NCBI RefSeq assembly: GCF_015234585.1
Contig: NZ_JADFCM010000008.1
Span: 124,001-188,000 of the forward strand
Reading direction: 5' to 3'
Source of the DNA: Pseudalkalibacillus hwajinpoensis
GTDB taxonomy: Bacteria > Bacillota > Bacilli > Bacillales > Guptibacillaceae
Length of the DNA stretch: 64,000 nucleotides
Shown: piece after piece, positions 1 through 8,841 of the stretch
Position numbering within the stretch: position 1 is the stretch's first letter
Layout of the letters: every line of letters starts with the position of its first letter
Position numbers and translations under genes: made by a program
Notes under the pieces: model-generated
Told to the model about the DNA's origin: nothing
The model's input: only the letters and a program-made list of their open reading frames with translations
Databases searched by the model: none

Positions 1-311
1 ATCATAACTTGAAGCAGCTGATAAAGAAACATTTATTGAATGGGAATTTTACAGCCATCGCTAGTCACGATGATGCCATCATTAACTTTACGAAAGAATT
101 CGTGAAAGAGCATGATATTCCGAAAGATCAATTTGAGTTTCAAATGCTTTACGGCATGCGAAGCCAGAGTCAGCTAGATCTTCTAGCTGAAGGTTATGCG
201 GTAAGAGTATACCTACCTTATGGGAACGATTGGTATGGGTATTTTATGCGGCGGTTGGCGGAACGACCTGCGAACATCGCCTTTGCTTTCAATGGAATCT
301 TTAAAAAATAA
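1..311 (+). CDS. putB: Proline dehydrogenase, C-terminal part (5' end outside window)
   Basis: The reading frame is open to the left edge of the window, so this is the last hundred or so residues of a longer protein. The C-terminal stretch with RRLAERPANIAFA is the end of FAD-dependent proline dehydrogenases (beta/alpha barrel), where the RRLAER segment contributes substrate-binding arginines. The enzyme oxidises proline to 1-pyrroline-5-carboxylate. The next gene, 30 bases downstream on the same strand, encodes the dehydrogenase for the second step, so the two form a proline-to-glutamate operon. The TTG at position 9 is not the real start. The call rests on the C-terminal motif plus the neighbour. 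Confidence 0.88.
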   Translation, partial: HNLKQLIKKHLLNGNFTAIASHDDAIINFTKEFVKEHDIPKDQFEFQMLYGMRSQSQLDLLAEGYAVRVYLPYGNDWYGYFMRRLAERPANIAFAFNGIFKK

Positions 312-341
312 ACTTCTTATATTTGAAAGGGGAATTTACTC

Positions 342-1889
342 ATGGTAGTACCATACAAACACGAACCGTTTACTGATTTTACTGTTAAGGAAAACAAAAA
401 GGCTTTTGAAGAGGCTCTTAAACTAGTAAAAGAAGAACTTGGTAAAGATCATGATCTTCTCATCAATGGTGAGCGTGTTAGCACGGAAGATAAAATTGTT
501 TCCATTAACCCTGCGAACAAGGAACAAATCGTTGGTCGCGTATCAAAGGCAACGAAAGAGCATGCGGAACGCGCGATTCAAGCTGCAGATGAAGCATTTG
601 AAGGTTGGAGAAAATGGTCCGCTCGCTCTCGTGCTGAGCTTCTATTCCGCGCAGCTGCGATTGTCCGACGCCGCAAGCATGAATTCTCTGCTTACCTGGT
701 GTATGAAGCAGGTAAACCGTGGAAAGAAGCGGATGCTGATACTGCAGAGGCAATCGACTTCATGGAATACTATGCTCGTCAAATGATCGAGCTAGGTGAA
801 GGGAAAGCGATTGAAAGCCGTCCTGGAGAGCAAAACCGTTACGTTTATACGCCAAGCGGAGTTGCCCTTGTTATCCCTCCATGGAATTTTGCGTTTGCGA
901 TTATGGCAGGGACAGCAGTAGCGCCACTTGTTACAGGAAACACAGTACTTCTTAAGCCGGCAAGTGCAACACCGGTTGTTGCAGCGAAGTTTGTTGAAGT
1001 GCTTGAAGAAGCTGGGCTTCCTAAAGGTGTATTGAACTTTGTGCCAGGTAGCGGAGCTGAAGTAGGGGACTATCTCGTTGATCACCCGAAAACATCGATC
1101 ATTACCTTCACTGGTTCTCGTGAAGTTGGTACGCGAATTTATGAGCGCGCGGCGAAAGTACAGCCAGGTCAACAACACTTGAAGCGAGTGATCGTTGAGA
1201 TGGGTGGTAAAGATACGATCGTTGTGGATAAGGATGCTGATCTTGAACTTGCTGCACAGGCAATCGTTGTCTCAGCATTTGGCTTCTCAGGTCAGAAATG
1301 TTCTGCAGGCTCCCGTGCGGTCATTTTGAAAGAGGTATATGATCAGGTTCGTGATCGCGTTGTTGAACTAACAAATGAGCTTACACTAGGTGAAACGACA
1401 GGTCCAGATGTGTACATGGGACCAGTCATTGATCAGGCATCATTTGATAAAATCATGAGCTATATTGAAATTGGGAAGGAAGAAGGGCGCCTCGTTGCTG
1501 GTGGAGAAGGCGATGATTCGAAAGGGTTCTTCATCAAGCCAACTGTATTTGCAGACCTTGCTCCGAAATCACGCATGCAGCAGGAAGAAATTTTCGGACC
1601 GGTTGTTTGCTTAACGAAAGCAGATAACTTCGATGAAGCGATTGAAATTGCGAATAATACGGAGTACGGCTTAACTGGTGCTGTGATCACGAATAATCGT
1701 GCACACATTGAGCAAGCGAAAATGGATTTCCATGTAGGTAACCTATACTTTAACCGTAATTGTACGGGCGCGATTGTTGGGTACCACCCATTTGGAGGAT
1801 TCAAAATGTCCGGTACAGATTCAAAAGCAGGTGGACCGGATTACCTTGGACTTCACATGCAGGCAAAAACTGTCTCAGAAATGTATTAA
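342..1889 (+). CDS. putC: 1-pyrroline-5-carboxylate dehydrogenase (L-glutamate gamma-semialdehyde dehydrogenase)
   Basis: A 515-residue NAD-dependent aldehyde dehydrogenase of the RocA/PutC type. It oxidises glutamate semialdehyde, formed from P5C, to glutamate, the second step of proline breakdown (also of arginine breakdown). Visible motifs are [12 protein letters not shown] in the Rossmann part, FTGSREVG around the cofactor site, VEMGGKD with the general-base glutamate, and [11 protein letters not shown] with the catalytic cysteine. The length is normal for the family. A ribosome site (GAAAGGGGA) precedes the ATG. It follows the proline dehydrogenase fragment closely and ends in a strong terminator. 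RocA of arginine catabolism is the close alternative name; the neighbour favours the proline operon. Confidence 0.95.
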   Translation: MVVPYKHEPFTDFTVKENKKAFEEALKLVKEELGKDHDLLINGERVSTEDKIVSINPANKEQIVGRVSKATKEHAERAIQAADEAFEGWRKWSARSRAELLFRAAAIVRRRKHEFSAYLVYEAGKPWKEADADTAEAIDFMEYYARQMIELGEGKAIESRPGEQNRYVYTPSGVALVIPPWNFAFAIMAGTAVAPLVTGNTVLLKPASATPVVAAKFVEVLEEAGLPKGVLNFVPGSGAEVGDYLVDHPKTSIITFTGSREVGTRIYERAAKVQPGQQHLKRVIVEMGGKDTIVVDKDADLELAAQAIVVSAFGFSGQKCSAGSRAVILKEVYDQVRDRVVELTNELTLGETTGPDVYMGPVIDQASFDKIMSYIEIGKEEGRLVAGGEGDDSKGFFIKPTVFADLAPKSRMQQEEIFGPVVCLTKADNFDEAIEIANNTEYGLTGAVITNNRAHIEQAKMDFHVGNLYFNRNCTGAIVGYHPFGGFKMSGTDSKAGGPDYLGLHMQAKTVSEMY

Positions 1890-1910
1890 TTAGTAAACAC
1901 CATTAGTTTA

Positions 1911-1951
1911 AAAAGGCTGTTCCCCCTAGCAGAGGGGAACAGCCTTTGTTT
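1911..1951 (+). terminator. Rho-independent terminator of the proline operon
   Basis: Perfect inverted repeat AAAGGCTGTTCCCC / GGGGAACAGCCTTT with an 8-base loop, followed by a T-rich stretch. It lies 22 bases after the stop of the P5C dehydrogenase gene. Confidence 0.93.
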
Positions 1952-1999
1952 GGTTATAGCTAGTACGTGAAACGTGGGTGAAAAAGGGAGTGTATCTAT

Positions 2000-2242
2000 T
2001 TGAAGATTATGGCTGCCATTGTCTTCACGATCGGTATTATCCTTGTTCTATCCTTCTTGGTTAGAACTAAAAGGCAAGAGCTTAACAGCATGAGAAAAGT
2101 ATGGACTAGACGCAATAGCGATTGGGATTTTACTCCTTACGTTCATCGTCGTGTTGAGCATGTGAGGAAAAAGAGAAGCTCAGTTCTCTTCTTGATGGTA
2201 AGGGAGAATGAGCCTGGCTTTTGTACCTTTTCCTATTTCTGA
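2000..2242 (+). CDS. Possible small membrane-anchored protein
   Basis: An 80-residue frame beginning with TTG, 8-9 bases after an AAAGGGAG ribosome site. The first 20 residues are strongly hydrophobic (one membrane segment); the rest is basic (RTKRQELNSMRK, RRVEHVRKKR), so the tail would be cytoplasmic. The last 63 bases overlap antisense the 3' end of the sensor kinase gene. I do not recognise the family. The good ribosome site and the signal-anchor pattern favour a real gene; the short length and antisense overlap count against it. Confidence 0.4.
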   Translation: MKIMAAIVFTIGIILVLSFLVRTKRQELNSMRKVWTRRNSDWDFTPYVHRRVEHVRKKRSSVLFLMVRENEPGFCTFSYF

Positions 2243-3772
2243 ATCAATGGATATTTCTCCATTATGAGCTTCCATAATATCAAAGCAAATCGATAGTCCA
2301 ATCCCAAGCCCGCTTCTTTTCGTACTAAAGAAAGGGGTGCCAAGCTGTTTCACTTCTTCTTCGCTCATTCCTTTGCCATCATCTTCAATGGAGATAACCG
2401 CATTTTCCTCGTTTTTTGTTAAATGAACCGAGATTTCCCCGCCTTCAGGCATAGCTTCGATCGCATTCTTGATAAAATTAATAAGCACTTGTTTGATTTG
2501 TGAGGAATCCATACAAACCGTAATATTCTCAGTGTTCGCATCGAATTCAAGTTGGACATTATGTAAGTGAGCATTGCTTTTCATTAATTCAACCGTCTCA
2601 AATACAAGTGGATTTAACTCGTTGAGCGTTCGCTTGCTGATCGTCGGTTTGCCCATCATAACAAATTGATTCACAAGATTTTTCATGCGTTCGAGTTCAG
2701 CTCTAATGATACTAATGTAATTGGCTTGTTCCTCATCTACATCTAAAAGTTGTGTGAAGCCAATGATTGATGTAAGTGGGTTGCGGATTTCATGAGCAAA
2801 GCCAGCACCTAGTTTTCCGATTGCAGAAAGCTTCTCAGATTGAATGACCTGTTCTTGTAGTTGATAATAAGAAGTCATATCTCGGAATTGAGCGAAAGCT
2901 CCGCTTAGCTGTTGGTTGTGATCGTAAAGAGGCAAAATATCGAGTAAGCATTTACGTTCATCGTTTTTAAAAAAAGTGATTTCGATATCTTCGATGCCCT
3001 TTTTTTTCGAAAGCACATGATCGAAAAACGGTTTAAGAGTAGGGATCTCGGTAATTGGATAGCCAATCATTTTGGTTTTGTTAAGTCCCGTTAGTTTTTC
3101 AGCGCTTCGATTGAATTCTTTTATTTGTCCATCTTGATCTGAAATGACAATCCCGATTGGAGTGGCACGCATAAGCATCTGATTATAGAGATGGAGCTGT
3201 TCGTTTTGCTTGTTAACCTGGATCTCCCGTTCAATCGTATCTATAGAAGATGAAAGCAAGCCTAGATGTAATTGAGACGCATATTTCTTAGTTGTCATGA
3301 GGGAGATCGTACCGATAATTTCCCCATTATGATAAGCGTATGGTGCTGAGTAGCAAGCCACATCTTCAAAGCAATAGTGATAATGATCATCCCCAATGAG
3401 ATGAATCGGTTCTTGGTATTTTAAGGCAAGTGTAATGGCGTTCGTACCAGCCGTTGCTTCATCAAACTTAACGCCATTTTGAATGCCGAGTGACGCTGTC
3501 ATTTGTTCGAAGGATTCATCGCCATATGAATCTAATACATAGCCCTCGTGATCAGTTGTAACCACGACGGTTGGAGTGTCAGATAAAAAGCTAAGGAGCT
3601 TTTTCATGAATTTTTGTATGATGGAGAGGGAACATGAGTAATTTTGTAAACGAAGCGCTAACTCTTCTTCTGAAAGTAAAACGTGAAGAACAGGAATTGA
3701 GTTTGGATCCAATTGATAGACATGTTCGCATGTGTTTTTAGAATATTGGATTTGAATTTCACGTTGCGTCAT
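2180..3772 (-). CDS. Soluble GAF-PAS sensor histidine kinase, orphan
   Basis: A 530-residue kinase without membrane segments. Residues about 50-185 resemble the GAF-type sensor of AcoR-like activators (GTNAITLAL, a PIHLIGDDHY segment, and a YSAPY...GEIIG segment). A PAS domain follows at about 195-305, then HisKA with FAHEIRNPLTSI (phospho-acceptor His327) and a HATPase domain with DDGKGM and GLGIGLSI. This layout resembles the cytoplasmic sporulation kinases of Bacillus. No response regulator lies next to it, so it may feed a distant partner such as Spo0F; that is inference. The ligand is unknown. The ATG follows GAGGATGCCTC. Confidence 0.85.
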   Translation of the reverse strand: MTQREIQIQYSKNTCEHVYQLDPNSIPVLHVLLSEEELALRLQNYSCSLSIIQKFMKKLLSFLSDTPTVVVTTDHEGYVLDSYGDESFEQMTASLGIQNGVKFDEATAGTNAITLALKYQEPIHLIGDDHYHYCFEDVACYSAPYAYHNGEIIGTISLMTTKKYASQLHLGLLSSSIDTIEREIQVNKQNEQLHLYNQMLMRATPIGIVISDQDGQIKEFNRSAEKLTGLNKTKMIGYPITEIPTLKPFFDHVLSKKKGIEDIEITFFKNDERKCLLDILPLYDHNQQLSGAFAQFRDMTSYYQLQEQVIQSEKLSAIGKLGAGFAHEIRNPLTSIIGFTQLLDVDEEQANYISIIRAELERMKNLVNQFVMMGKPTISKRTLNELNPLVFETVELMKSNAHLHNVQLEFDANTENITVCMDSSQIKQVLINFIKNAIEAMPEGGEISVHLTKNEENAVISIEDDGKGMSEEEVKQLGTPFFSTKRSGLGIGLSICFDIMEAHNGEISIDSEIGKGTKARLILPYHQEEN

Positions 3773-3988
3773 GAGGCATCCTCTTTTCCTGGAGTAGTGA
3801 TGTTTTTATGTAAAAAATTTTTATATTACATTTAATAGAATCATTTTTTTATAGATTATCATACTTTGGTCCCTGCTGGTTAGTTTTTACCATTAGTAAT
3901 ACATGATTCTACTTGATTTTGTCGAAGGAAATTGTAATCGCATTCGTAGATACTTTATAATGAAGCCATTTAGATGGGAGGGTAAATC
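3773..3988. other. Intergenic stretch with a forward promoter candidate
   Basis: AT-rich spacer upstream of the sensor kinase (minus) and the small peptide/YnfA unit (plus). A sigma-A-like promoter can be read on the plus strand: TTGTAA at 3932-3937, an 18-base spacer, and TATAAT at 3956-3961. It would start transcription just before the 28-residue frame at 3989. Nothing else is evident. Confidence 0.45.
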
Positions 3989-4075
3989 GTGCTTGATTAT
4001 ATAGAAGAAATCGAAGTTAGAAAAGAGAAGCATCATACGGGGAAGGGACTATTGTATTGGGTAATCCAAAAGTGA
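3989..4075 (+). CDS. Possible 28-residue peptide
   Basis: A GTG-initiated frame of 28 codons directly behind a strong ribosome site (GGGAGGG, 5-6 bases before the start) and 28 bases after a consensus TATAAT box. The peptide is charged (IEEIEVRKEKHHTGKG) with a short hydrophobic end. No family is recognised. It could be a translated leader of the YnfA-like gene 70 bases downstream, a real short protein, or a remnant of a longer gene. Confidence 0.3.
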   Translation: MLDYIEEIEVRKEKHHTGKGLLYWVIQK

Positions 4076-4145
4076 TGATCGAGATGACAATAGCGCTTGA
4101 TTTGTATTTTTAACATTTATTGCATTGTGAAGGAGGTTAGCGGAA

Positions 4146-4466
4146 ATGAAAACAATTCTCTTATTTATTTTAGCTGGGCTTGCAGAGATTGGAGGAGGTT
4201 ATTTAATCTGGCTTTGGCTGCGAGAAGGGTACTCGAGCGTATTTGGACTAGCTGGTGGAATCTCTTTAGCTCTTTATGGTGTGATTGCGACTATGCAAGT
4301 ATATCCTGAATTCGGTCGCGTGTATGCGGCGTATGGTGGTGTGTTTATAGTGATGTCCGTCCTTTGGGGATGGGGAATTGATAAGGAAGTCCCTGATAGC
4401 TATGATTTAATTGGAGCGTTCATTTGCTTAGTGGGTGTAACGGTGATGCTCTTACCGCGGAACTAA
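4146..4466 (+). CDS. ynfA: YnfA/UPF0060-family small membrane protein
   Basis: A 106-residue protein with four membrane segments, the usual size for the UPF0060 (YnfA) family, which belongs to the small-multidrug-resistance transporter fold. Characteristic pieces are [17 protein letters not shown] near the N-terminus, YGVIATMQ, and [13 protein letters not shown] in the middle, ending [10 protein letters not shown]. Family members have been linked to efflux of cationic compounds, but no substrate can be given here. An AAGGAGGTTAGCGGAA ribosome site fixes the ATG. The gene probably shares the promoter at 3932-3961. Confidence 0.92.
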   Translation: MKTILLFILAGLAEIGGGYLIWLWLREGYSSVFGLAGGISLALYGVIATMQVYPEFGRVYAAYGGVFIVMSVLWGWGIDKEVPDSYDLIGAFICLVGVTVMLLPRN

Positions 4467-4501
4467 AGGGATTTCATTTAGGAGTTTTCATCAAGATATA
4501 A

Positions 4502-4530
4502 TAAAAAGCCCGTTTTCATGGAACGGACGA
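4502..4530 (-). terminator. Terminator after the minus-strand CotB-like gene
   Basis: On the minus strand GTCCGTT and AACGGGC form a 7-bp stem (one G-U pair) around a 7-base loop, followed by CTTTTTATTA. It lies about 45 bases after the stop at 4574. Confidence 0.6.
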
Positions 4531-4573
4531 ATGAGGTTGAGATATAACCAATGAGTGAATCGTTGTTGTGATT

Positions 4574-5245
4574 TTAAGGGAAATGAACGCATTTTACATG
4601 GTGGAAATTGATAAAAACTTGACCCTCTTTTGCCGTCATTAACGTGATCTGGTTTTCCTGAATACTTATTAATTTCCCTATTTTGTTTTGATTTTCGTAT
4701 ATATCGAATATGACTATTTGATTGGTTACTTTTTTTAGCTGCTCTTCTAATGTCCGGGATAAGGAGAGTCCAATCGGTACAACGGGGAATTCTGAATGCG
4801 TTAATTGATATGGTCTTTCGTTACCTTGATAAGGGATCAGCCACTTTAGATGTTTCATGGATATATACATCGTTTTGTGAATAGGACTTTGGAACACAAA
4901 GTAATCGTTCATAATACTAGTGATGTATCCATGAAGAGAGTGATGGCCAGTAACATAAATCTCTGTAAACATTCCTTTTGATTCCTGTAGTGCTTTACGA
5001 AGCGAAATCGAATTTAAAGTTTCAGGTTCTTCAAATAGCGACTCTTTTGGAAGTGAAATTTTTTCATCTTCTTTCGTACACACATCATAATGCTGAACAT
5101 GATATTGGGAGACATAGATGAAGTCTTTGCCGTTATATAAGACAAGAATGTCATTTCCTGAGTCGATTAGCACACCGATAATGTCTTTTGTTCCGTTCAT
5201 TTTTAATCGAATGGTTTCGTTCGTTAAATCTGATGAATTTCTCAC
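4574..5245 (-). CDS. CotB-like spore coat protein, divergent third member
   Basis: A 223-residue protein. It carries three weak copies of the approximately 45-residue unit seen in CotB: a beta-rich stretch ending in H-V/L-K (YVSQYHVQH, YISMKHLKWL, FINFHHVKCV). The GGPE signature of the neighbouring coat proteins is lost (NGTK, TGHH, NQNK in its place), so this copy has diverged. The start is set at GTG 5245 because a perfect AAAGGAGGT lies 5 bases upstream; a longer frame to 5314 has no ribosome site. It is the last of three minus-strand related genes, which suggests a sporulation-phase coat cluster. Function in the coat is inferred. Confidence 0.6.
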   Translation of the reverse strand: MRNSSDLTNETIRLKMNGTKDIIGVLIDSGNDILVLYNGKDFIYVSQYHVQHYDVCTKEDEKISLPKESLFEEPETLNSISLRKALQESKGMFTEIYVTGHHSLHGYITSIMNDYFVFQSPIHKTMYISMKHLKWLIPYQGNERPYQLTHSEFPVVPIGLSLSRTLEEQLKKVTNQIVIFDIYENQNKIGKLISIQENQITLMTAKEGQVFINFHHVKCVHFP

Positions 5246-5469
5246 TATTGACCTCCTTTCATATGAGAAAAACAGCTGTGGCATATTAACAAGTGATTCT
5301 GATAGAACGATCATATCTACATAAAAAAATAAGTGTGAGGAGGAAGATGACTGTGCAAATAACTATGAATTTAAAGGCGAGTCATTTCCTCATCACATGA
5401 ACTAACTTGTGAAATGCGTAAGGAGAGATATAGGCGATCATGGCTCTCTTTTCCTCTCAAGAATACGAG

Positions 5470-5928
5470 TTAAGCCTCGACGATTTTTTCAGGAACTTCC
5501 TTAATCACCGTTTCGATAGTACTGAAGCTTTTAATATGGAAAAGTGTAATGCGAACAAGTTCAGCTTTCACTAATAGAAGAATATGGTCGCTTGCTAGAT
5601 TGATGAGAATACCTTCAACATGCTCTGGACCACCACGATTAATCTTTACCCATTTATAGTGAAGCGCCCCTAATACTTCTGTGATAGAGCTTCCTTGGAT
5701 TGGATCAAGAAACATACTGCCAATAATTTCCGGCACAGTGGTTGTATCTAAAGAAACCGATTTAACATGGTCAAGGTTGTAATAAATCATTTCTTTCTCT
5801 GTTTGTAGCATAAAGTGGTCCGTTGCAACATGAAAGAGAATTCCTACTTTTGCTTCAGGGCCTTTTAGATTAACTTTAACTTGCTTACCTAACAATGGCG
5901 CGATCGTATCGCTATTTAAATGTGCCAT
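5470..5928 (-). CDS. CotB-like spore coat protein
   Basis: A 152-residue protein made almost entirely of two CotB-type repeats. The first reads VKVNLKGPEAKVGILF ... YYNLDHVKSVS and the second WVKINRGGPEHVEGILI ... LFHIKSFS. In Bacillus subtilis CotB the same RGGPE...G...HVKSI unit occurs three times before a serine-rich tail. Here the tail is missing and the protein ends soon after repeat two. The repeats have the look of small beta-barrels. The ATG follows AAAGGTTAGGATATATA. It lies 33 bases downstream of the related gene ending at 5962. Location in the spore coat is inferred from the family. Confidence 0.8.
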   Translation of the reverse strand: MAHLNSDTIAPLLGKQVKVNLKGPEAKVGILFHVATDHFMLQTEKEMIYYNLDHVKSVSLDTTTVPEIIGSMFLDPIQGSSITEVLGALHYKWVKINRGGPEHVEGILINLASDHILLLVKAELVRITLFHIKSFSTIETVIKEVPEKIVEA

Positions 5929-5961
5929 TATATATCCTAACCTTTCATAAGCATTCGCTTT

Positions 5962-6513
5962 TTATTTTTTTGAAACAGGCTGCCAGTAGCTAGAAAAAAG
6001 GTTTTCTCTTCGGCTTTCTCCTCGGTTTTCTTTTTGATTGTCCTCTTGATTGTTGCTAGACTCTTCTTGTTGAGTCATTTTAACGACCTTACTAACGCTT
6101 TTTACATGAAACAGTGCAATGTGTACCAATTCTGCTTCCTTACCTACGATGATGTGATCATCGTTCACTTCAAGTAAAACACCTTCTACTTTCTCTGGGC
6201 CACCGCGATTAACTTGAACAGAACTAAAGACTAATTCATCAAGAACTTCTTGAAAACTTTCTCCACTTTCAAATTCAAGAACAGGTTCTTCGATTGGTAC
6301 AATAACTTCTACTTCCTCTTTCGTGTTAATCGTGACGCTTTTGATGTGAGTGCCCTGGTAATAGATAACAGTATTTTTTTGTCCAAGCAAAGTTAAGAAA
6401 TCCTGTTTAAGCTCAAGAAGTTTTCCTTCCTGACTTTCAGGTCCTCCACGGTTGATTCGAACATTCTTGCCGATATAGCTCTCGAGTTGTGAAAAGTTCA
6501 TTTGCACATTCAT
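5962..6513 (-). CDS. CotB-like spore coat protein with charged tail
   Basis: A 183-residue protein with two CotB-type repeats (VRINRGGPESQEGKLLEL ... HIKSVT and VQVNRGGPEKVEGVLLEV ... HVKSVS) followed by a hydrophilic Gln/Asn/Arg/Glu-rich tail of about 35 residues. The start is placed at ATG 6513, after GGAAGAAAGGA; an upstream extension to 6576 has no ribosome site. The charged tail resembles in position, not sequence, the serine/lysine-rich tail of CotB. It is the first gene of the three-gene minus-strand coat cluster and so probably the promoter-proximal one. A mother-cell sigma-factor promoter is expected; I could not identify one with confidence. Confidence 0.82.
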   Translation of the reverse strand: MNVQMNFSQLESYIGKNVRINRGGPESQEGKLLELKQDFLTLLGQKNTVIYYQGTHIKSVTINTKEEVEVIVPIEEPVLEFESGESFQEVLDELVFSSVQVNRGGPEKVEGVLLEVNDDHIIVGKEAELVHIALFHVKSVSKVVKMTQQEESSNNQEDNQKENRGESRRENLFSSYWQPVSKK

Positions 6514-6722
6514 GCATCCTTTCTTCCTTTTTATATAAACGCTTGTAATGGCATAGTATGTATCTCGGAGGGACAAAGATCAGTATATTTGTCTATCATT
6601 TGGAAAATGTGTGTTTGTCCACCGTGAGATTAGCCTAATCATTGGGGAATTTAGGAGCAGGGTTTTTACTAGTTAAACAGAATAGGAGAACGAGAGTGAT
6701 TTTAATTAAGTGGGGGAAAAGA

Positions 6723-7502
6723 ATGAAAACAAATGAGTATAACAGTAAAGTTTGGGATAAAAAGGTTGAAGATCAAGTCGTTTATACAAAGCCAGTCACT
6801 CAAGAAATGATCAAAGAAAGTAAAGCAGGGAATTGGCGTATCACTGTTACGACAGAGAAAGCTGTTCCACGTCATTGGTTTCCAGCTAATCTGAAGGGCT
6901 TGCGCATTCTCTGCTTAGCATCTGGTGGGGGGCAACAAGGTCCTATTCTTGCAGCCGCAGGGGCGGAAGTGACTGTTGTTGATCTTTCTGAGAAACAGCT
7001 AGAACAGGACAGATTCGTAGCTGAAAGGGATAACTTACAGTTAACTGTTGCCAGAGGAGACATGTCGGATTTATTCTTTTTAGAAAATGAGTCATTTGAT
7101 ATGATTGTCCATCCTGTTTCAAATGTATTTGTTGAAAATGTATTACCGGTCTGGAAGGAGGCGTCAAGAGTATTGAAGGAAGGGGGGACACTTATTTCAG
7201 GGTTTACGAATCCGCTATTGTATCTTTTTGATGATGAGCAAGAGGATAAAGGAATTCTCGATGTAAAGAATCGCATTCCATACTCTCCCCTCGAATTGTT
7301 AACGAAAGACGAACTTCAGAAATACAAAGAGAGTAACTTGGCCCTAGAGTTCGGTCATACGCTAGAAGATCAAATTCAGGGACAAATTGATGCGGGATTT
7401 GTCATTAACGGTTTTTATGAAGATGATTTTGGAGGGAGTCGCCTAATCGATCAATATATTAAGACCTTTATAGCAACAAAGGCGATAAAAAATGCAGGTT
7501 GA
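6723..7502 (+). CDS. Class I SAM-dependent methyltransferase
   Basis: A 259-residue Rossmann-fold methyltransferase. Motif I is GLRILCLASGGGQQGPILAA (SAM-binding glycine loop) and motif II ends in the acidic VTVVDLSEKQL. A FDMIVHPVSNVFVENV strand follows, then a VLKEGGTLISGF motif. The substrate is unknown; the shape matches small-molecule methyltransferases often annotated YdaC/UbiE-like. The start is ATG 6723 behind GGGGGAAAAGA rather than the upstream ATG 6642, which has no ribosome site. A second methyltransferase follows 33 bases downstream, so they are probably co-transcribed, though the two proteins are not close in sequence. Confidence 0.85.
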   Translation: MKTNEYNSKVWDKKVEDQVVYTKPVTQEMIKESKAGNWRITVTTEKAVPRHWFPANLKGLRILCLASGGGQQGPILAAAGAEVTVVDLSEKQLEQDRFVAERDNLQLTVARGDMSDLFFLENESFDMIVHPVSNVFVENVLPVWKEASRVLKEGGTLISGFTNPLLYLFDDEQEDKGILDVKNRIPYSPLELLTKDELQKYKESNLALEFGHTLEDQIQGQIDAGFVINGFYEDDFGGSRLIDQYIKTFIATKAIKNAG

Positions 7503-7535
7503 ACTAGTCACTTATTTATAAAGGAGATACTGAAA

Positions 7536-8264
7536 ATGGAATATAGCGGTTCGCGGGTTTATGATGATCACGATTTTTTTGAGAACTATATGGCTAGACG
7601 ACATAGGGAAGAAAGCCCGAATAAAGTCATCGAGTATCCTGCTCTTATGACATTACTAGGCGATGTTCGGGAGAAGACCATTCTTGATCTTGGTTGTGGA
7701 GATGCTTCGCTCGGAGAAGAATTACTAAAGCAGCAGTGCGAGCGATATGTCGGGATTGATGGTTCACAAAATATGTGTCACCAAGCAGAATTGAAGTTAA
7801 AGGGAACGAAAGGGAGCGTTGTCCAGTCAAATCTAGAGTCGTATGGTTATCCATCACACACTTTCGATTGTGTCGTTTCACAATTAGTTCTTCATTACAT
7901 AGAAGACCTTGATCACATTGTTAAGAAAGTATACGACACGTTAAAGCCAGGTGGAGAATTTGTTTTTAGCGTATTGCATCCGGTTATGACCGCTTCTTTC
8001 AAAAGTATGACAGGTAAAAAAACCGATTGGATTGTAGATGATTATTTCCAGACGGGGAGAAGAATAGAGCCCTGGATTGGAGAGAGCGTTGTGAAATATC
8101 ACCGTACGATTGAGGAGTATTTCTTACTTCTGCAGCGAGCTGGTTTTACGATTCAAGGTCTTAGAGAGGGAACGCCGCAACGAGAAAACTTTCAACATCA
8201 GGATGAGTATGAACGAAGACAGCGCATTCCGCTATTTCTTCTTCTTTCTTGCACAAAAAAGTAG
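7536..8264 (+). CDS. Class I SAM-dependent methyltransferase
   Basis: A 242-residue methyltransferase with motif I KTILDLGCGDASLGEEL, an acidic residue after the second strand (YVGIDGSQNM), a FDCVVSQLVLHYIEDL segment and a TLKPGGEFVFSVLHPV motif. This set is typical of Methyltransf_11/UbiE-like enzymes acting on small molecules. The substrate cannot be told. AAAGGAGATACTGAAA precedes the ATG. It sits 33 bases after another methyltransferase and is followed by a Nudix hydrolase; the three could form one small-metabolite or repair unit, but nothing in the sequence proves it. Confidence 0.87.
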   Translation: MEYSGSRVYDDHDFFENYMARRHREESPNKVIEYPALMTLLGDVREKTILDLGCGDASLGEELLKQQCERYVGIDGSQNMCHQAELKLKGTKGSVVQSNLESYGYPSHTFDCVVSQLVLHYIEDLDHIVKKVYDTLKPGGEFVFSVLHPVMTASFKSMTGKKTDWIVDDYFQTGRRIEPWIGESVVKYHRTIEEYFLLLQRAGFTIQGLREGTPQRENFQHQDEYERRQRIPLFLLLSCTKK

Positions 8265-8340
8265 TGCACAGCAAGGACGTTGTGAATGATGGGAGTGCTA
8301 CCCCATCATCCATCAATCGCCATAGGATAGGAGTTTGAAA

Positions 8341-8754
8341 ATGATACGAGTAGACGTTGTTTATTCTCTTCTTTACAATGAGCAAGAAGATAAAGTGTTA
8401 ATGGTTCAGAATATAAAGCATGATAACTGGTCTTTACCTGGAGGGTCAGTTGAAGAAGGAGAAACCCTTTCACAGGCTGCCATTCGAGAGGCGAAAGAAG
8501 AGACGGGTTTGACGATAGACGTTGGCGATATTTTGAGTGTAAACGAAGGATTTATGACTAACAGCAATCACCACGCTCATTTCTTTACGTTTAGAGGCAA
8601 AATAACCGGTGGGCACTTATCCATTCAAGACACTGAAACTATCGCGGATGCGAAATGGATGAGTGTAGATGAAGCAAATGAGTATATGCCTTTTTATAAG
8701 GGCGGGATTAAGAGTTTACTTCAAGCTTCAGCTCCATACGTTTTTCAAGGTTGA
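8341..8754 (+). CDS. Nudix hydrolase
   Basis: A 137-residue Nudix-fold hydrolase. The Nudix box matches GX5EX7REUXEEXGU over residues about 35-57: GGSVEEGETLSQ followed by AAIREAKEETGL, including the metal-binding REAKEE helix. Such enzymes cleave nucleoside diphosphates linked to another group; the exact substrate is unknown. ATG 8341 is preferred to TTG 8335 because GGATAGGAG is only one or two bases from the TTG but about 7 from the ATG. A strong bidirectional terminator follows. Confidence 0.9.
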   Translation: MIRVDVVYSLLYNEQEDKVLMVQNIKHDNWSLPGGSVEEGETLSQAAIREAKEETGLTIDVGDILSVNEGFMTNSNHHAHFFTFRGKITGGHLSIQDTETIADAKWMSVDEANEYMPFYKGGIKSLLQASAPYVFQG

Positions 8755-8760
8755 TCGATC

Positions 8761-8810
8761 AAAATACAAACAGCGGTAAGAAACTCTCTTACCGCTGTTT
8801 GTATTTTAGT
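8761..8810. terminator. Bidirectional terminator between Nudix gene and hisS
   Basis: Long inverted repeat of about 20 bp (AAAATACAAACAGCGGTAAG and its complement) with a small loop. It has A-runs on the left and T-runs on the right, so it can end both the plus-strand Nudix gene and the minus-strand hisS gene. Confidence 0.92.
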
Positions 8811-8841
8811 CATTTATTCGACAATCCCGAAATTGATAGAA

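Noticed and set aside
5347..5400. 17-codon frame after GAGGAGGAAG
   Set aside because: Too short, no pattern, and it lies in the leader of the antisense coat gene; chance is likely.
8286..8309. Hairpin ATGATGGG / CCCATCAT between methyltransferase and Nudix genes
   Set aside because: No T-run follows, so it is not a clear terminator; function unknown.
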